Origin: Candidatus Bathyarchaeota archaeon
Lineage (GTDB): Archaea; Thermoproteota; Bathyarchaeia; Bathyarchaeales; B26-1
Length of the DNA: 7,435 nucleotides
Assembly (NCBI GenBank): GCA_003662645.1
Contig: QMYL01000042.1
Location: forward strand, 1-7,435
Reading direction: 5' to 3'
In this document: one piece after another, positions 5,573 through 7,435 of the stretch
How positions within the stretch are numbered: the stretch's first letter is position 1
Layout of the letters: the number at the start of each line of letters is the position of its first letter
Made by a program: the position numbers and the translations under genes
Notes under the pieces: generated by a model
The model's database searches: none
Told to the model about the DNA's origin: nothing
What the model saw: only the letters and a program-made list of their open reading frames with translations

Positions 5573-6691
5573 TCACTCAACCCTCATCATATGCTCCTCA
5601 CGATAGTCCGTTACAACCCTCATGTATCCCCTAAGAGCCCTATCGAGCTCTGGATCCCCGGTGTCAACTCTTAAGCTTCTCAACTCTCTCAGCTTCTGCT
5701 TCGTCGCTATGACTATGATATTGTCTATGCCGACCTCCCTGATGACGGCTGGGCTTATCTGCTGGTTACCCCTACCGAATATGAAACCCTGTCCTCCTAT
5801 CGGGGTTACTATTATCTTGGCTCTCCTACCGCGTATCCTCTCCAGGATCTTCCGCTCACCGACATCCCCTGCTATGATCTTCTTGTTACAGAATAGGTCC
5901 ACCCCCAAGAGGGTCTTCTTCTCGTCGAGGAGGTCCCCTATCGTCCTCGTCGTGGTTCCAGGCCCAACTATGTAGATAACATCAGGCTCCATCTCCTCGA
6001 TTATGTAGATCGCTATGGCAGCCTGGTTTCGGAGTTCATCTTCGGTCGCTGGGCTGGCCATCTTAACCCCTTGGATTAGGGTCGGCTCGTAAGGTACCAG
6101 CATGTAACCATACAGCCTAGCTGAGAGGCGTCCCATCCTGAAGGCTTCCTCATCCACGTCCATAACCTCAGCCTCCCTGAGTGGGAGTTCGCCTTCGAGG
6201 TAATTTATCACTATGTTGGCGGCCGATTGTGGGTTGACCGCGAAGACGGCGCTATGCATCTTCACCCCAGTCGGCACGCCTAGGACTGGAACCTTCAAGT
6301 CTACTACGTCTAATATATCCCGGGCGGTTCCGTCTCCACCGCAGAAGACGAGTATTTCTACGCCAAGTTTCAGCATCTCCTCCGCCGTCTCTTTCGTATC
6401 TTCGGCTGAGGTCTCCCCCTTGGGTTCACCGATTACCTCGAGGTTGAAGCCTAAACCCCGGGCCTCATCCTCACCCATCAACCCGGCTCCGACTAAGAGG
6501 CTGACACTATCCTTAACCGGTTTTAGGTGGGAGAGAAAGGATCTAGCCTTGGCTGGGGCTATGGGTTTAGCCCCTAGGGCTACCGCCTTTTTTAGTATTT
6601 CCTTACCGTCGGTTCCCTTCAGGCCGACTGCTCCACCCATCCCAGCTATCGGGTTTACTATGAAGCCCATTCTCTTCATGTTAGGGGTCAT
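5573..6691 (-). CDS. COG3199 'ATP-NAD kinase-like' / AcoX-related protein
   Basis: This is a 372-residue member of the family annotated as predicted ATP- or polyphosphate-dependent NAD kinase, related to AcoX. It has the N-terminal VNPIAGMGG (12-20), the nucleotide-binding VFCGGDGTARD (116-125), VLGVPTGVKMHSAVFAVNP (136-154) and GPGTTTRTIGD (243-253), followed by TPIGGQGFIFGRGNQQISP (296-314). The NE motif usually found downstream of GGDGT in classical NAD kinases is not evident, so the true substrate may differ. ATG 6691 is preferred: GAAGGA (6703-6698) lies six bases upstream, while ATG 6679 and 6670 lack a site. It begins 25 bases after the hypE stop, in the same direction, so they are probably one transcript. 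A link to hydrogenase or redox cofactor supply is inference only. Confidence 0.85.
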   Translation of the reverse strand: MTPNMKRMGFIVNPIAGMGGAVGLKGTDGKEILKKAVALGAKPIAPAKARSFLSHLKPVKDSVSLLVGAGLMGEDEARGLGFNLEVIGEPKGETSAEDTKETAEEMLKLGVEILVFCGGDGTARDILDVVDLKVPVLGVPTGVKMHSAVFAVNPQSAANIVINYLEGELPLREAEVMDVDEEAFRMGRLSARLYGYMLVPYEPTLIQGVKMASPATEDELRNQAAIAIYIIEEMEPDVIYIVGPGTTTRTIGDLLDEKKTLLGVDLFCNKKIIAGDVGERKILERIRGRRAKIIVTPIGGQGFIFGRGNQQISPAVIREVGIDNIIVIATKQKLRELRSLRVDTGDPELDRALRGYMRVVTDYREEHMMRVE

Positions 6692-6716
6692 CTTCCATCC
6701 TTCATCCGGTTGGTGG

Positions 6717-7435
6717 TCAGCATATCCTTGGGATAGGGTCTCCTATCGGGGTTGTTATGATCCTCCTTCCCCCAACTATGGTCTCTAGAACCACCTCTTT
6801 GAACTCGTCCGTTGCCTCCCCTATTATCTGGGCGTCCTTACCTTCACTTGTCTTTCTCAGCTCTTCCAAGACCTCCCCAGCCTTTTCGGGTATTACCCCT
6901 ATAACGATCTTGCCCTCATTCCCGATGTCGAGTGGGTCTATACCCAGCATCTCGCATGCAGCCTTAACGTCCTCCCTTATCGGTATATCCTCCTCGTGTA
7001 TTAGTATGCCAACCCCAGACTTCTCGCTCCACTCATTCAGGGCGTTCGATAGGCCTCCCCTCGTTGGGTCCTTCATGGAGACTATCCCACCAACCCTCAA
7101 TATCCGATTTACCATCTTATTTAGGGGTCTCACATCCGATACTATCTGGCTTCCGAATCCGTATCCCTCCCTTGATGACAGTATCGCCATTCCATGGTCT
7201 CCAATAGTTCCGGAGAGTATTATCTTATCCCCCGGCTTCAGGTTTGAGTCCAGTATCCAACGCTCTTTGAATTCCCTATACCTCCTCACGACCTCAATGT
7301 TGTATTCGAGTTCCTCTGTTCGCCTCCCTATACCCGAGGTGTTTATTACGCATCCGCCTAGAGAGCCTTTCTCAACAACCTTCGTGTCACCAGTGATTAC
7401 CTTAACCCCGGCCTCCTCACACGTGTCCCTCACAC
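6717..7435 (-). CDS. hypE: Hydrogenase maturation protein HypE (N-terminus beyond the right edge)
   Basis: HypE makes the cyanide ligands of the [NiFe] hydrogenase active site: HypF carbamoylates its C-terminal cysteine and HypE dehydrates it with ATP to a thiocyanate passed on to the HypC/HypD complex. About 239 residues are present and the frame stays open to 7435; HypE is usually about 330-345 aa, so roughly 100 N-terminal residues are missing. Numbered from the in-frame GTG codon at 7433-7431 (internal, not a start), motifs are GDTKVVEKG (15-23), INTSGIG (30-36), PGDKIILSGTIGDHG (67-81), KDPTRGGL (121-128), ALNE (131-134), IDPLDIGNEGK (165-175) and the terminal PRIC (235-238) with the acceptor cysteine intact. 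The segment between GIG and PGD is about 15 residues longer than in E. coli, which I believe is common in archaeal HypE. The COG3199 gene follows after 25 bases. Confidence 0.94.
   Translation of the reverse strand, partial: VRDTCEEAGVKVITGDTKVVEKGSLGGCVINTSGIGRRTEELEYNIEVVRRYREFKERWILDSNLKPGDKIILSGTIGDHGMAILSSREGYGFGSQIVSDVRPLNKMVNRILRVGGIVSMKDPTRGGLSNALNEWSEKSGVGILIHEEDIPIREDVKAACEMLGIDPLDIGNEGKIVIGVIPEKAGEVLEELRKTSEGKDAQIIGEATDEFKEVVLETIVGGRRIITTPIGDPIPRIC

Noticed and set aside
6213..6788. 191-codon open frame on the plus strand across the COG3199 and hypE genes
   Set aside because: It runs antisense to two well-conserved genes, is rich in Pro/Ser/Thr as expected for a shadow, and shows no motif.
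1..7435. CRISPR array, tRNA, rRNA, insertion sequence or attachment site
   Set aside because: No regularly spaced direct repeats, cloverleaf-like segments, transposase motifs or terminal inverted repeats were found by eye.

Overview
The window looks archaeal, probably from a thermophilic member of the Thermoproteota or a neighbouring lineage; the exact lineage cannot be read from it. Signs of this are a BRE/TATA-type promoter at about 1482-1498, heavy use of AGG/AGA and ATA codons, short or overlapping gene spacing, GGAGGTGA-type ribosome sites, GTG/TTG start candidates, and protein families typical of archaea (MOFRL-type glycerate 2-kinase, COG3199 'ATP-NAD kinase-like', an archaeal form of HypE). 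No rRNA, tRNA, CRISPR array, insertion sequence or integrase is visible, and no gene-free stretch exceeds about 130 bases.

Layout. On the minus strand at the left edge are a possible partial gene (1-55), a small conserved-looking protein (99-290) and a sorbitol-dehydrogenase-like zinc enzyme (363-1406). A divergent promoter region (1407-1550) follows. It drives a plus-strand pair with overlapping ends: a membrane-anchored extracytoplasmic protein rich in N-glycosylation sequons (1551-2234) and a four-helix membrane protein ending in a cytoplasmic helix-hairpin-helix domain (2234-3010). Converging on this pair is a D-glycerate 2-kinase (3016-4398, minus). It is divergent from an AmmeMemoRadiSam-type radical SAM enzyme (about 4484-5554, plus). 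At the right, a minus-strand pair is transcribed in from the right edge: hypE (6717 to beyond 7435) and a COG3199 protein (5573-6691).

Function. The metabolic genes suggest oxidation of polyols or sugars (the MDR dehydrogenase), entry of glycerate into lower glycolysis as 2-phosphoglycerate (the kinase), and maturation of a [NiFe] hydrogenase (HypE with an intact C-terminal PRIC). The genes do not form one obvious pathway. The part least explained by known biology is the 1551-3010 two-gene unit. The most interesting regulatory signal is an inverted repeat (303-353) that, in the minus-strand RNA, would pair with the Shine-Dalgarno of the small gene.
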